Positions 36,747-45,091 of a stretch of DNA of 64,000 bases are shown here, in pieces. The position numbers and the translations under genes were made by a program. The stretch is taken from NCBI RefSeq assembly GCF_029892685.1, contig NZ_JARXVD010000018.1, positions 1-64,000 of the forward strand, given 5' to 3'. Within the stretch, counting starts at the first letter, position 1; each line of letters opens with the position of its first letter. The notes below the pieces were generated by a model. The model had not been told where the DNA came from. It did not search any database and was given only the letters and a program-made list of their open reading frames with translations. Origin of the DNA: Mycobacterium sp. OTB74. GTDB lineage: Bacteria > Actinomycetota > Actinomycetes > Mycobacteriales > Mycobacteriaceae.

Positions 36747-38075
36747 GTGACCACTGAACCTTCTTTTGCTGCGCTCGGCGTCGACGACAAGCTCGTCGCC
36801 GCACTCACCGCCCGCGGCATCACCGCGCCGTTCCCCATTCAGACCCGCACCCTGCCGGATACCCTGGCCGGCCGCGATGTGCTCGGCCGTGGGCGCACCG
36901 GCAGCGGCAAGACGCTGGCGTTTTCTATCCCGATGGTGGCCCGGCTCGCCGGGGTGCGGCGGCAGTCGTCGCGTCCTAGCGGACTGGTGCTGGCGCCGAC
37001 CCGCGAACTGGCCACCCAGATCGCCGACACCGTCGAGCCGCTGGCCGCCGCGGTGGGCCTGAAGGTCACCACCATCTTTGGCGGCGTCTCGCAGAACCGT
37101 CAGGTGGCGGCGCTGCAGGCCGGTGTCGACATAGTCATCGCGTGCCCCGGCCGGCTCGAAGATCTGATGAAGCAGAAGCTGGTCAGCCTGGACTCCGTGC
37201 AGGTCACCGTGCTCGACGAGGCCGACCACATGGCTGACCTCGGCTTCCTGCCCGGAGTCACCCGGATCCTGGCCGCCACGCCCGCCGGCGGGCAGCGGAT
37301 GCTGTTCTCGGCGACCCTGGACAACGGCGTCGACAAGCTGGTTCGGCGCTTCCTGAACGATCCGGTCACCCACTCGGTCGACGAGATCGATGCGCCGCCA
37401 CCGGCCATGACGCACCACGTCTTCCACGTGGCAGGCGTCGCAGAGAAGCGCGAGTTGGTGCACCGGTTGGCGTCGGGAACCGGCCGGCGGATTCTGTTCA
37501 TGCGCACAAAGCACCAGGCCCGCAAGCTGGCCCGCCAGCTGACCGAGGCCGGCGTGCCGTCGGTCGACCTGCACGGCAACCTGTCTCAGCCGGCTCGTGA
37601 CCGGAACCTCGCGGCATTCAGCACGGGGGAGGCGCGGGTGCTGGTAGCCACCGACATCGCCGCCCGTGGCGTGCATGTCGATGAGGTCGAACTGGTGGTG
37701 CACGTCGACCCGCCGGCCGAGCACAAGGCCTATCTGCATCGTTCCGGCCGCACCGCGCGGGCCGGCAGCTCCGGTGACGTGGTCACCGTCGTGCTCCCCG
37801 AACAGCGTAAAGACGCCCAGCAGCTGCTGCGCAAGGCCGGCATCACTGCCCGGCCGCAGGAGGTCGTCGCCGACTCGGCTCCCGTTCAGGCCTTGGTCGG
37901 CGAGATCGCGCCGTACCGCGCTCCGGCACCCAAGGAAGTGCCTGCGGGACGCGGCGGAAACCGCCCGGCCAAGACGGCCACTGCGGGGCAGGGGCAGCGT
38001 CGCCGCCGTCGGCCGCGCAGCCAGCAGGCGCCGGGGCGTTCCCAGCAGGGCGCCGGGCGTCCCCAGCCCCGGTAG
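36747..38075 (+). CDS. DEAD-box RNA helicase (RhlE-like)
   Basis: 442 aa. Q motif FPIQTRTLP, motif I GRTGSGKT, Ia APTRELA, II DEAD (VLDEADHMADLGF), III SAT, V ATDIAARGVHV, VI HRSGRTARA: all helicase motifs intact. The C-terminal tail (about 60 aa) is basic and Gln/Arg/Pro-rich (GQRRRRRPRSQQAPGRSQQ), likely RNA-binding. GTG 36747 gives the usual short N-terminus. It sits between hflX and fadE20, which are adjacent in M. tuberculosis as I recall, so it is an insertion relative to that genome. Confidence 0.92.
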   Translation: MTTEPSFAALGVDDKLVAALTARGITAPFPIQTRTLPDTLAGRDVLGRGRTGSGKTLAFSIPMVARLAGVRRQSSRPSGLVLAPTRELATQIADTVEPLAAAVGLKVTTIFGGVSQNRQVAALQAGVDIVIACPGRLEDLMKQKLVSLDSVQVTVLDEADHMADLGFLPGVTRILAATPAGGQRMLFSATLDNGVDKLVRRFLNDPVTHSVDEIDAPPPAMTHHVFHVAGVAEKRELVHRLASGTGRRILFMRTKHQARKLARQLTEAGVPSVDLHGNLSQPARDRNLAAFSTGEARVLVATDIAARGVHVDEVELVVHVDPPAEHKAYLHRSGRTARAGSSGDVVTVVLPEQRKDAQQLLRKAGITARPQEVVADSAPVQALVGEIAPYRAPAPKEVPAGRGGNRPAKTATAGQGQRRRRRPRSQQAPGRSQQGAGRPQPR

Positions 38076-38118
38076 GCCCCGCCAGTTCGGTGTTGCGACA
38101 CAACCAACCATCCGGTTG

Positions 38119-38142
38119 GGATAAGTTGTCATCAACTTATCC
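38119..38142. promoter_or_regulatory. Near-perfect operator-like palindrome upstream of fadE20
   Basis: GGATAAGTTG (38119-38128), four bases TCAT, CAACTTATCC (38133-38142): perfect 10-bp arms, 15 bp before ATG 38158 and overlapping where the -10 would be. A second dyad, CCAACC-ATCC-GGTTGG (38104-38119), abuts it. Both look like binding sites for a dimeric repressor of the TetR or MarR kind; no regulator gene is adjacent. Confidence 0.7.
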
Positions 38143-38157
38143 AGTACCGGAGGTCTC

Positions 38158-39315
38158 ATGGGTGTCATCAAGTACGACCGCACGCTGTTCGAACCCGAAC
38201 ACGACCTGTTCCGCGAGTCGTACCGTGCATTCTTGGAACGGCACGCCGCCCCATACCGGGAGGAATGGGAGAAGGCCAAGATCGTCGACCGCGAGGTATG
38301 GCGCGAGGCCGGCAAGCAAGGCTTCCTGGGCATGGCGGTGCCCGAGGAATACGGCGGCGGAGGAAATCCGGACTTTCGCTACAACGTGATCGTCACTGAG
38401 GAGACCACCGCCGGCCGGCACACCGGTTTGGGCTTCACGCTGCAGAACGACGTGATCGCGCCGTACTTGCTCGAGCTCGCCACCGAAGAGCAGAAACAGC
38501 GTTGGCTGCCAGGATTCTGCAGCGGTGAATTGATCGCCGCGATCGCGATGACCGAACCCGGGACCGGAAGTGATCTGCAGGGCATCAAGACCCGGGCCGT
38601 CAAGCAGGGCGACCATTATGTGCTCAACGGTTCAAAGACGTTCATCACCAACGGTATTCACGCTGACTTGGTAATCGTGGCGGCGTGCACCGACCCGGAC
38701 AAGGGGGCTCAGGGATTCAGCTTGCTGGTCGTGGAGCGGGGGATGGAGGGCTTTGAACGCGGTCGCCATCTCGACAAGATCGGGTTGGATGCCCAGGACA
38801 CCGCCGAATTGTCCTTCACCGATGTCAAGGTGCCGGTGGAAAACCTGCTCGGACAAGAGGGCATGGGTTTCATCTACCTGATGCAAAACCTGCCACAGGA
38901 GCGCATTTCCATCGCCGTGATGGCCGCGGCCGCGATGGAAGGAGTCCTGGAATCGACGTTGCAGTACACCAAGGAACGCAAGGCATTCGGCAAGCCGATC
39001 GGCAGCTTCCAGAACAGTCGTTTCACGTTGGCGGAACTGGCCACCGAGGCGACGGTCGTGCGGATCATGGTCGATGAGTTCATTGGTCTGCATCTTGATC
39101 GCAAGCTGACCATTGATCAGGCCGCGATGGCCAAATGGTATTCCACCGAAGCGCAGGTGCGACTGGTCGACCGTTGTCTGCAACTGCATGGCGGCTACGG
39201 CTACATGCGCGAATATGAGGTGGCCCGGGCATTCCTCGACTCGCGGATCCAGACCATCTACGGCGGTACCACCGAGATCATGAAGGAGATCATCGGGCGT
39301 AGTTTGGGTGTCTAA
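38158..39315 (+). CDS. fadE20: Acyl-CoA dehydrogenase FadE20
   Basis: 385 aa. FAD-dependent alpha-beta dehydrogenation of acyl-CoA. Family motifs AMTEPGTGSDLQGI and SKTFITNG are present. The C-terminal motif reads YGGTTEIMKEIIGRSLG, with Gly where medium-chain enzymes have their catalytic Glu. The likely base is instead Glu248 in NLPQERISIA, the position used by long-chain and isovaleryl enzymes. AGGTCTC precedes ATG 38158 after the palindrome. Orthologue of Rv2724c by place. Confidence 0.92.
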   Translation: MGVIKYDRTLFEPEHDLFRESYRAFLERHAAPYREEWEKAKIVDREVWREAGKQGFLGMAVPEEYGGGGNPDFRYNVIVTEETTAGRHTGLGFTLQNDVIAPYLLELATEEQKQRWLPGFCSGELIAAIAMTEPGTGSDLQGIKTRAVKQGDHYVLNGSKTFITNGIHADLVIVAACTDPDKGAQGFSLLVVERGMEGFERGRHLDKIGLDAQDTAELSFTDVKVPVENLLGQEGMGFIYLMQNLPQERISIAVMAAAAMEGVLESTLQYTKERKAFGKPIGSFQNSRFTLAELATEATVVRIMVDEFIGLHLDRKLTIDQAAMAKWYSTEAQVRLVDRCLQLHGGYGYMREYEVARAFLDSRIQTIYGGTTEIMKEIIGRSLGV

Positions 39316-39491
39316 CTAACTGACGGTGCAGTAATTGATACGGATTCGATCGCGACACACGGTAGGCGGTTGGCCGTATATCCCGCATAATCGTCGTCAA
39401 CTGTCGCAAAGTTGACGACGACAATAGCCTGGCGCGATTTGTGTGACGGGATTATGGCGTCCGGAGTTTTGCCAACCGCGGGAGGAATTCG

Positions 39492-41903
39492 ATGACCGGG
39501 CTGCGAAGCCGTCCTGGCAGGACAATCGGGCGCAGTGGAGTCGGAGTGCTCGCGGTGGCGGTAGCACTGCTGACGGCGCCCGTGCCTCCGGTTGCCATGG
39601 CAACGCCCGACAGCGATGCCGCCGGCGCTGCGATCGCCCAGGCCTGGAGCGCCGACGGTGGTGAATCCGGCGAACTCGGCGCCAAGGACGGTGACGTCTA
39701 TCAGGTGGGCGCAGGCTATGCCCAGAATTTCGCCGGCGGCAAGGTGTACTACACCCAGGGCACGGGTGCGCACTTCATGGTCGGCGCGATTCTGGACAAA
39801 TACGCCGCGCTTGGCGGTCCGGCTGACAGTGACTTGGGTTTTCCGACCATCGATGAGGGTGCAGGACGTGCCTCCGGCAGCCGGAACAGCACGTTCAGCG
39901 CTTCGGATAAGCCGGTCATCTTCTGGACGCCGGACAACGGGGCGTGGGTGGTTCGCGGTGCCATCAATGCCGCCTGGGACAAGCTCGGCGGCTCTGCGGG
40001 AACCCTCGGGGTGCCGACCGCAGACGAGACGTGGCAGGGAGATGTTGTCTCGCAGAGCTTCACCGGTGGCGAGATCAGCTGGAACGTCAAAACCAAGGAA
40101 TTCACCACGACGCCTGCGGATTTGGCCGGCCGACTGACCGGCCTGCAGGTACCCGAGGATGCCACCTCCGCCATCGCCGCCGCTCGTCGCGCCGCCGGCG
40201 GGCCTTCCGGTCCGCTCGGCGCCGAACAGGGCGCGCAGTACTCGGTCGGCGATGCAACCGATCCCCATGCCGGAGTTGGCCAGAATTTCGCCGGCGGCAC
40301 CATCTACTACTCCCCGGAGACCGGCGCCAACGTGCTGACCGGCCAGGTTTTGGCAAAGTATCAAGCCGCCGGCGGACCGCAGGGCGATCTGGGGTTCCCG
40401 ACCAGCAGTGAGACCGACGGCGGATTGCCACCGATGAGTCGGGTCGCCACTTTTGGCGCCGGGGACCAACCGGTCATCTTCTGGACGCCCGACCACGGTG
40501 CCTTCATCGTTCGCGGCGCGATGAACGCGGCCTGGTCCAAGCTCGGAGGAGCCACCGGCAAGCTCGGTGCACCCACCAGCGATCAGACGACCAACGGAGA
40601 TGTCATCAGTCAGAAGTTCACCGGCGGATCGATCTCCTGGAACAAGTCGAGCCACTCGTTCAGCACCCAGCCCGGCGATCTGGCATCGCAGTTGTCCGGG
40701 GTCAAGGTCCCGGAGCAGCCCAAGTCGATGAAGGGCAAGACAGGTGAGTCCGGCAGCAAGTGGTACCAGTTCCACTGGTGGTGGCTGTTGGCCATCGTTC
40801 CGCTGTTCCTGGTGCTCGTCGGGATCGTTATCGCGGCCATGCTGCGGCGCAGGCGCAACGCCGCGCAGGATTCGTACGACAGCTCGGGCCACCATGGCGA
40901 GTACGGCGACCACGACGAGTACGGCGACCATGACGACTTTGTCAGCTCGGGCGGGTACGACCGGTACGACGCCTCCGGTCATGGTGAGGACTACGAAGGG
41001 CAGCAGTACAGGGCTGGCGCCGCCGACCCGTATGCCCCGCCGCGGCTCATGTCGCCAGGCGGTGAAGAGCATGCCGACGACCAGTACCGGGCGAGCTACT
41101 GGGATGACGACCACCCGGACGAGGATGAGCACTACGCAGACCACGACGAGTCGGTCCGGGAGCCGTTCCAGGACGACCCCGACCGGGTGGATACCGCGCC
41201 AAATCTGATCGCCAGCCCCGAAGGGGGTCATGGCTGGGAGCGTCCCGCCGCGGTGGGCGGTGGCGTTGCCCACCATGACGATGCCCACCATGACGATGCC
41301 GACGATGACGCTGCGGACGAACCGACAGTGTCGGTGCCCATCCCCGGACGCTCTGCCGACAGTGACGAGGTGACGCGGCCCAATACCGCCGGCGATACCG
41401 GTCACCCTGGGCTCGCGGGGTGGGGAGCGGCGGGCGTCGGCGCCGCAGGACTGGGCGCGGCTGGGTTCGCTGCGGCCAGGTCCGGTGGTTTGGATCGACA
41501 GCGGGCCGCTGTCGAATCGCATACCGACGCTCAGGATGTGCACCACGACGCCGGTGAACCCGCGCCGCCCAGCCACCCGGACGAGGGTGAAGCGCCATCC
41601 CATGTGGACGACGGTCCAACTCGTGGGGTCGAACGGGAAGACGAACCCGTGGCGCAGTTTGCGAGCGGTCCGTCCAGTGGCCGACACGCAGCGTTGCGTG
41701 CCGAGGAGCCGCCGACGGCGCAGATGTCATTCCGGGTTGCTATGCATGAGGGCGATGAGGCGCCCGATGGTTATGCGATCAAGGCTGACACCAAGACCGG
41801 TCAGTACTGGGCACCGGATTCCCCTGGCTATGACGCGGCACCTGCCGAAATCTGGTTTGCCAGTGAGGAATTCGCGGTGACCAACGGCTTTATCAAAGGC
41901 TGA
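39492..41903 (+). CDS. LGFP-repeat surface protein with transmembrane anchor and long acidic cytoplasmic tail
   Basis: 803 aa. N-terminal signal sequence (VLAVAVALLTAPVPPVAMA). Residues about 45-420 hold two matched blocks of LGFP-type repeats (GGPADSDLGFPTIDEG; FSASDKPVIFWTPDNGAWVVRGAINAAWDKLGG), a fold that binds peptidoglycan or arabinogalactan. One membrane helix at about 430-452 is followed by RRRR. A roughly 350-residue acidic, His/Asp/Tyr-rich low-complexity region ends in a short ordered domain (YAIKADTKTGQYWAP). ATG 39492 has GGGAGGAA. Position matches Rv2721c. Likely links the wall to the cytoplasm; function unknown. Confidence 0.85.
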   Translation: MTGLRSRPGRTIGRSGVGVLAVAVALLTAPVPPVAMATPDSDAAGAAIAQAWSADGGESGELGAKDGDVYQVGAGYAQNFAGGKVYYTQGTGAHFMVGAILDKYAALGGPADSDLGFPTIDEGAGRASGSRNSTFSASDKPVIFWTPDNGAWVVRGAINAAWDKLGGSAGTLGVPTADETWQGDVVSQSFTGGEISWNVKTKEFTTTPADLAGRLTGLQVPEDATSAIAAARRAAGGPSGPLGAEQGAQYSVGDATDPHAGVGQNFAGGTIYYSPETGANVLTGQVLAKYQAAGGPQGDLGFPTSSETDGGLPPMSRVATFGAGDQPVIFWTPDHGAFIVRGAMNAAWSKLGGATGKLGAPTSDQTTNGDVISQKFTGGSISWNKSSHSFSTQPGDLASQLSGVKVPEQPKSMKGKTGESGSKWYQFHWWWLLAIVPLFLVLVGIVIAAMLRRRRNAAQDSYDSSGHHGEYGDHDEYGDHDDFVSSGGYDRYDASGHGEDYEGQQYRAGAADPYAPPRLMSPGGEEHADDQYRASYWDDDHPDEDEHYADHDESVREPFQDDPDRVDTAPNLIASPEGGHGWERPAAVGGGVAHHDDAHHDDADDDAADEPTVSVPIPGRSADSDEVTRPNTAGDTGHPGLAGWGAAGVGAAGLGAAGFAAARSGGLDRQRAAVESHTDAQDVHHDAGEPAPPSHPDEGEAPSHVDDGPTRGVEREDEPVAQFASGPSSGRHAALRAEEPPTAQMSFRVAMHEGDEAPDGYAIKADTKTGQYWAPDSPGYDAAPAEIWFASEEFAVTNGFIKG

Positions 41904-41942
41904 CCCGGCGCCGTTCGCTGGGTTGAACTTCTCGCATGCGAC

Positions 41943-41964
41943 GGCCTGAACCTCGGCGCAGGCC
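41943..41964. terminator. Weak hairpin between convergent LGFP gene and lexA
   Basis: GGCCTG (41943-41948) and CAGGCC (41959-41964) with a ten-base loop; no T tract. A plausible but weak terminator. Confidence 0.35.
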
Positions 41965-41985
41965 CTCGTAGCGGGAGCTCGTTTC

Positions 41986-42699
41986 TCAGAGCTTGCGGAT
42001 GACCGTGACGACCTTGCCGAGCACGACCGCGTCGTTGCCTGGGATGGGATCGAAGGCCGGGTTGTGCGGCATCAGCCACACTTGTCCGCGCGTGCGCTTG
42101 AACGTCTTGACGGTCGCTTCACCGTCGATCATCGCAGCGACGATGTCGCCATTGTCGGCAACGTTCTGCTGACGCACCACGACCCAGTCGCCGTCGCAGA
42201 TGGCCGCGTCGACCATTGATTCGCCGACGACCTTCAATAGGAACAACGAACCCTCACCGACCAATTCGCGCGGCAGGGGGAACACATCCTCGACCGCTTC
42301 CTCGGCCAGGATCGGTCCGCCGGCAGCTATGCGTCCGAGCACCGGGACGAAGGTCGGCTCAGGCAGTGCGTCGGAGCCCGCGACGTCGGTCATCACGTTG
42401 TGCCCGACCGAATCATCGGCGCCACGCACGTCCACGGCGCGGGGCCGATTGGGGTCGCGACGCAGGTATCCCTTCTTTTCCAACGTGCGCAGCTGATGGG
42501 CGACCGATGACGTGGAGGTCAAGCCGACCGCGTCGCCGATTTCCCGGATGCTCGGTGGATAGCCACGGGTCGTGACTGAGGTGCGGATGACGTCGAGGAT
42601 GGTCCGCTGGCGTTCGGTCAGGGTGGTGTCGAGCCGGCCGGCGGACTGAGCGCCGGGAAGGTGGGCGGTGCCGTCCGGAGTATCGCTGCTGTCGCTCAT
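41986..42699 (-). CDS. lexA: SOS repressor LexA
   Basis: 237 aa. N-terminal winged helix (LTERQRTILDVIRTSVTTRGYPPSIREIGDAVGLTSTSSV spans about 27-65), self-cleavage bond Ala126-Gly127 in RIAAGGPIL, catalytic Ser161 (VVGESMVD) and Lys198 (ATVKTF). ATG 42699 chosen because TAAATT lies seven bases upstream (leaderless) and an earlier GTG extends into promoter DNA. An SOS box at 42732-42747 gives autoregulation. Divergent from the ChiZ-like gene. Confidence 0.96.
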   Translation of the reverse strand: MSDSSDTPDGTAHLPGAQSAGRLDTTLTERQRTILDVIRTSVTTRGYPPSIREIGDAVGLTSTSSVAHQLRTLEKKGYLRRDPNRPRAVDVRGADDSVGHNVMTDVAGSDALPEPTFVPVLGRIAAGGPILAEEAVEDVFPLPRELVGEGSLFLLKVVGESMVDAAICDGDWVVVRQQNVADNGDIVAAMIDGEATVKTFKRTRGQVWLMPHNPAFDPIPGNDAVVLGKVVTVIRKL

Positions 42700-42706
42700 G
42701 ACGTCG

Positions 42707-42712
42707 AATTTA
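42707..42712 (-). promoter_or_regulatory. -10 hexamer of lexA
   Basis: Minus-strand TAAATT, seven bases before the lexA ATG; the LexA box lies about 20 bp further upstream, across the -35 region. Confidence 0.5.
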
Positions 42713-42731
42713 ACCGACCCTGCGCCATTGA

Positions 42732-42747
42732 TCAAACATGTGTTCGA
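42732..42747. promoter_or_regulatory. LexA (SOS) box of lexA
   Basis: TCAAAC-ATGT-GTTCGA: one mismatch from TCGAAC-N4-GTTCGA, in the lexA promoter. Confidence 0.88.
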
Positions 42748-42815
42748 GATTTGACCCGTCGGCGTGTCGGCGCAGGGCGGGCCTTCTGGTTTGGCCGCGG
42801 CTCGCGAAACCGAAC

Positions 42816-42838
42816 TTGTCGGTGGGGCGTCGTATCGT
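42816..42838 (+). promoter_or_regulatory. PafBC-type promoter of the ChiZ-like gene
   Basis: TTGTCGGTG (42816-42824), eight bases, TATCGT (42833-42838): exact consensus match. Transcription would start near 42845, about 85 nt before the start codon. Confidence 0.88.
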
Positions 42839-42848
42839 TCACAACAGT

Positions 42849-42864
42849 TCGATCACATGTTCTA
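42849..42864. promoter_or_regulatory. LexA (SOS) box of the ChiZ-like gene
   Basis: TCGATC-ACAT-GTTCTA: two mismatches from consensus, just downstream of the PafBC-type promoter where LexA could block elongation. Two further TCGAAC half-sites follow at 42869-42874 and 42890-42895, each followed four bases later by GAGCGA. Confidence 0.75.
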
Positions 42865-42930
42865 TCAATCGAACGCATGAGCGATATAGTCGAACATAAG
42901 AGCGAACCGCTTCGAACGGAAGGAACCGCC

Positions 42931-43410
42931 ATGGCAATCATCACCCGCGAATACCCGACCGACGTCGTTGTCCGCACGGTGCGGCAGCGCCAGGACATGC
43001 TGCGCGCGCAGCGCTCGCGTCGACGTTCGGGGCAACAACGCCCGCTCACCGGTCGGCCTCCCGGCACGGCATTTCGTCACCGCGGGACCGGCGTCCTGAT
43101 GTCACGCGCCTCGCACCGCCCGCGGCCGATCACGCCGTTCACCACGGTGATGTTGGCGTTGCTGGCGGCTGGCATCACCGTATGGCTGGGGTTGATCGCG
43201 CAGTTCGGTTCGGCGGCCCAACCTGCCGCGGCTGTGCCCGGTGACCTGGCCGTGGTTCGTGTTCAGTCCGGTGAGTCAATTCAGCAGGTAGCCCGGCGGG
43301 TGGCTCCCGACGCGCCGGTCGGCGCGGTGGTCGAGCGTATTCGCGAGTTGAACAAGTTGCCGTCGGTGGCGTTGGACGCCGGGCAGACGTTGATCGCCCC
43401 GGTCGGCTGA
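42931..43410 (+). CDS. chiZ: SOS-induced LysM-type cell-wall hydrolase/division inhibitor (ChiZ/Rv2719c-like)
   Basis: 159 aa. Basic N-terminal cytoplasmic part, one membrane helix (FTTVMLALLAAGITVWLGLIAQFG, about 70-93), then an extracytoplasmic LysM-like domain (VVRVQSGESIQQVARRVAP...LDAGQTLIAPVG). The M. tuberculosis counterpart is a damage-induced peptidoglycan hydrolase that delays division. ATG 42931 has AAGGAA upstream. Both a LexA box and a PafBC-type promoter precede it. Confidence 0.85.
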   Translation: MAIITREYPTDVVVRTVRQRQDMLRAQRSRRRSGQQRPLTGRPPGTAFRHRGTGVLMSRASHRPRPITPFTTVMLALLAAGITVWLGLIAQFGSAAQPAAAVPGDLAVVRVQSGESIQQVARRVAPDAPVGAVVERIRELNKLPSVALDAGQTLIAPVG

Positions 43411-43518
43411 GGTCGCCCGGTGAACGCCATCGGCACCGCACCCGGGCGTCCGTGGACGACGCAGGTAGGCTCAAAGCCGTTCGATGCGGTCGATTGTCGG
43501 TGCGGCGAAGGAGCGGTG

Positions 43519-43983
43519 ATGCACTGTCCGTTCTGCCGGCATCCGAATTCGCGCGTCGTCGATTCCCGGGAAGCCGACGAGGGTCAGGCGATCCGGCGGC
43601 GCCGGTCCTGTCCTGAATGCGGACGCCGGTTCACCACAGTCGAGACCGCCGTCCTGGCGGTGGTGAAACGCAGCGGTGTGACCGAACCGTTCAGTCGCGA
43701 GAAGGTCATCAAGGGTGTTCGGCGGGCGTGCCAGGGTCGGCAGGTGGACGACGATGCGCTGTATCTGTTGGCGCAAAAGGTTGAAGACACGGTGCGGGCC
43801 ACCGGTTCTCCGGAGGTGCCCAGCCATGAGGTCGGGCTGGCGATACTCGGACCACTTCGCGATCTGGACGAGGTCGCTTACCTACGCTTCGCGTCGGTTT
43901 ACCGTTCGTTCTCGTCGGCCGACGATTTTGAGCGTGAGATCGAGGCACTGCGTGAACACCGCTCGTCAGCAAGCGGGAATTAG
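43519..43983 (+). CDS. nrdR: Ribonucleotide reductase repressor NrdR
   Basis: 154 aa, the usual length. Zinc ribbon Cys3, Cys6, Cys31, Cys34 (CPFC...CPEC), then an ATP-cone (VVKRSGVTEPFSREKVIKGVRRAC). Represses ribonucleotide reductase genes when dATP is high. ATG 43519 has GAAGGAGCGG. Positioned after the lexA/ChiZ pair as in other mycobacteria. Confidence 0.96.
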   Translation: MHCPFCRHPNSRVVDSREADEGQAIRRRRSCPECGRRFTTVETAVLAVVKRSGVTEPFSREKVIKGVRRACQGRQVDDDALYLLAQKVEDTVRATGSPEVPSHEVGLAILGPLRDLDEVAYLRFASVYRSFSSADDFEREIEALREHRSSASGN

Positions 43984-43997
43984 GTTTTCGCCAGTTC

Positions 43998-45020
43998 TCA
44001 GGTGGCGCTGCGGGTGTCGGCGTCTATCGCATCGAGGACTGCGACCTTGGTGTCCGTCGGTCCGCTGAGTGAATTCTTGCTGACGCCGGTCTGCAACAGT
44101 TGGCGGATCGCATCTCGGTCGTAGACCGCAGGCGGAGTCGAATCGATGAATTCCTGTACCACTTCAACGAAGCGGGCTGGGTCGTCGTGAAATGGGAAAT
44201 GCCCGGAGCCTTTGAAGATCTCCAACCGTGACCCGGGCATCGCAGTATGGGCCAACTCGCCATGTGCGGCAGGGATTACCGAATCACGTGAGCCCCAAAT
44301 CAATTGCACGGGAATGGATTCGGTCAAATAACATCGGTCCAGCATGGTCACCACCTGACCTCGCCAGTCGACCACCGCGCGCAGCGTCCGGGCAAATGCT
44401 GATGACGCGCGAGGCTCGGGAAGGTCATTGAGAACACGCAACATGTCAGGCAGGTCGCGCCCGATGCCGGTCGAACCGAGCAGCGCGCCGCCGATTCGGC
44501 CCAACATCTGAAGAGTGGGCAATACCAACGGAATTCGCAGCAACGCCAGCGCCTCGGTGCCCATCGGCAAGGCTGCGATCCGCAGCACGACATTGACATC
44601 CTTGGTGACCCCGCCGGAGCCGACCAACACCAGCCGCTCCACCAATTGTGGGAACTGGTAGGCGAATTGCATGGCTACGCCGCCGCCGAGCGAGTGACCG
44701 ATGACGGTCACGCGTTCGATGTCCAGGACACTGAGCAAATCGCGCATGCCGTTGGCGTAGGCGGCCACCGAATAGTCAGCCCGCGGCTTGTCGGACTTGC
44801 CGTGGCCGAGCAGATCGGGGGCGATGACCGTGTATCGCTGCGCGAGACGCTCCTGGATCGTGTTCCACGTCGTGGAGTTGTCACCGATACCGTGGATCAG
44901 CAGGATGGCCGGACCGGATCCCGCTGCCCGGAATGCCCGCCGGTAGCCGTGGATGGTGCGGTACTCAAGCGTCGGTGTCGTCTCTCGCACGCTGTGCAAG
45001 GTGGTCTTACGGTCGGTCAT
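43998..45020 (-). CDS. Alpha/beta-fold hydrolase (Rv2715-like)
   Basis: 340 aa. Oxyanion HGIGDNSTTW, nucleophile elbow GHSLGGGVAMQF, acid in WGSRDSVIP, catalytic His in GSGHFPFHDDP. The conserved block LGHGKSDKPRADYSVAAYANGMRDLLSVLDIERV is nearly invariant in the mycobacterial orthologue as I recall it. ATG 45020 preferred over the GTG three codons upstream, because the family starts MT(D/E)RK. Substrate unknown; cytoplasmic. Confidence 0.88.
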   Translation of the reverse strand: MTDRKTTLHSVRETTPTLEYRTIHGYRRAFRAAGSGPAILLIHGIGDNSTTWNTIQERLAQRYTVIAPDLLGHGKSDKPRADYSVAAYANGMRDLLSVLDIERVTVIGHSLGGGVAMQFAYQFPQLVERLVLVGSGGVTKDVNVVLRIAALPMGTEALALLRIPLVLPTLQMLGRIGGALLGSTGIGRDLPDMLRVLNDLPEPRASSAFARTLRAVVDWRGQVVTMLDRCYLTESIPVQLIWGSRDSVIPAAHGELAHTAMPGSRLEIFKGSGHFPFHDDPARFVEVVQEFIDSTPPAVYDRDAIRQLLQTGVSKNSLSGPTDTKVAVLDAIDADTRSAT

Positions 45021-45091
45021 GGTCCCCACTCCTCGCCAGCAGTGCCATGACGGCTCTGGTGCTGAGTCCGCCGAGCGGGAACTCCCAACTG

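Noticed and set aside
36708..38333. 541-codon minus-strand open frame opposite the DEAD-box gene
   Set aside because: Antisense shadow of a high-GC gene: no domain, no ribosome-binding site, and the plus strand has all helicase motifs.
39312..41687. 791-codon minus-strand open frame opposite the LGFP gene
   Set aside because: Low-complexity Arg/Gly/Val composition, mirrors the repeat gene on the other strand; signal peptide and LGFP motifs lie on the plus strand.
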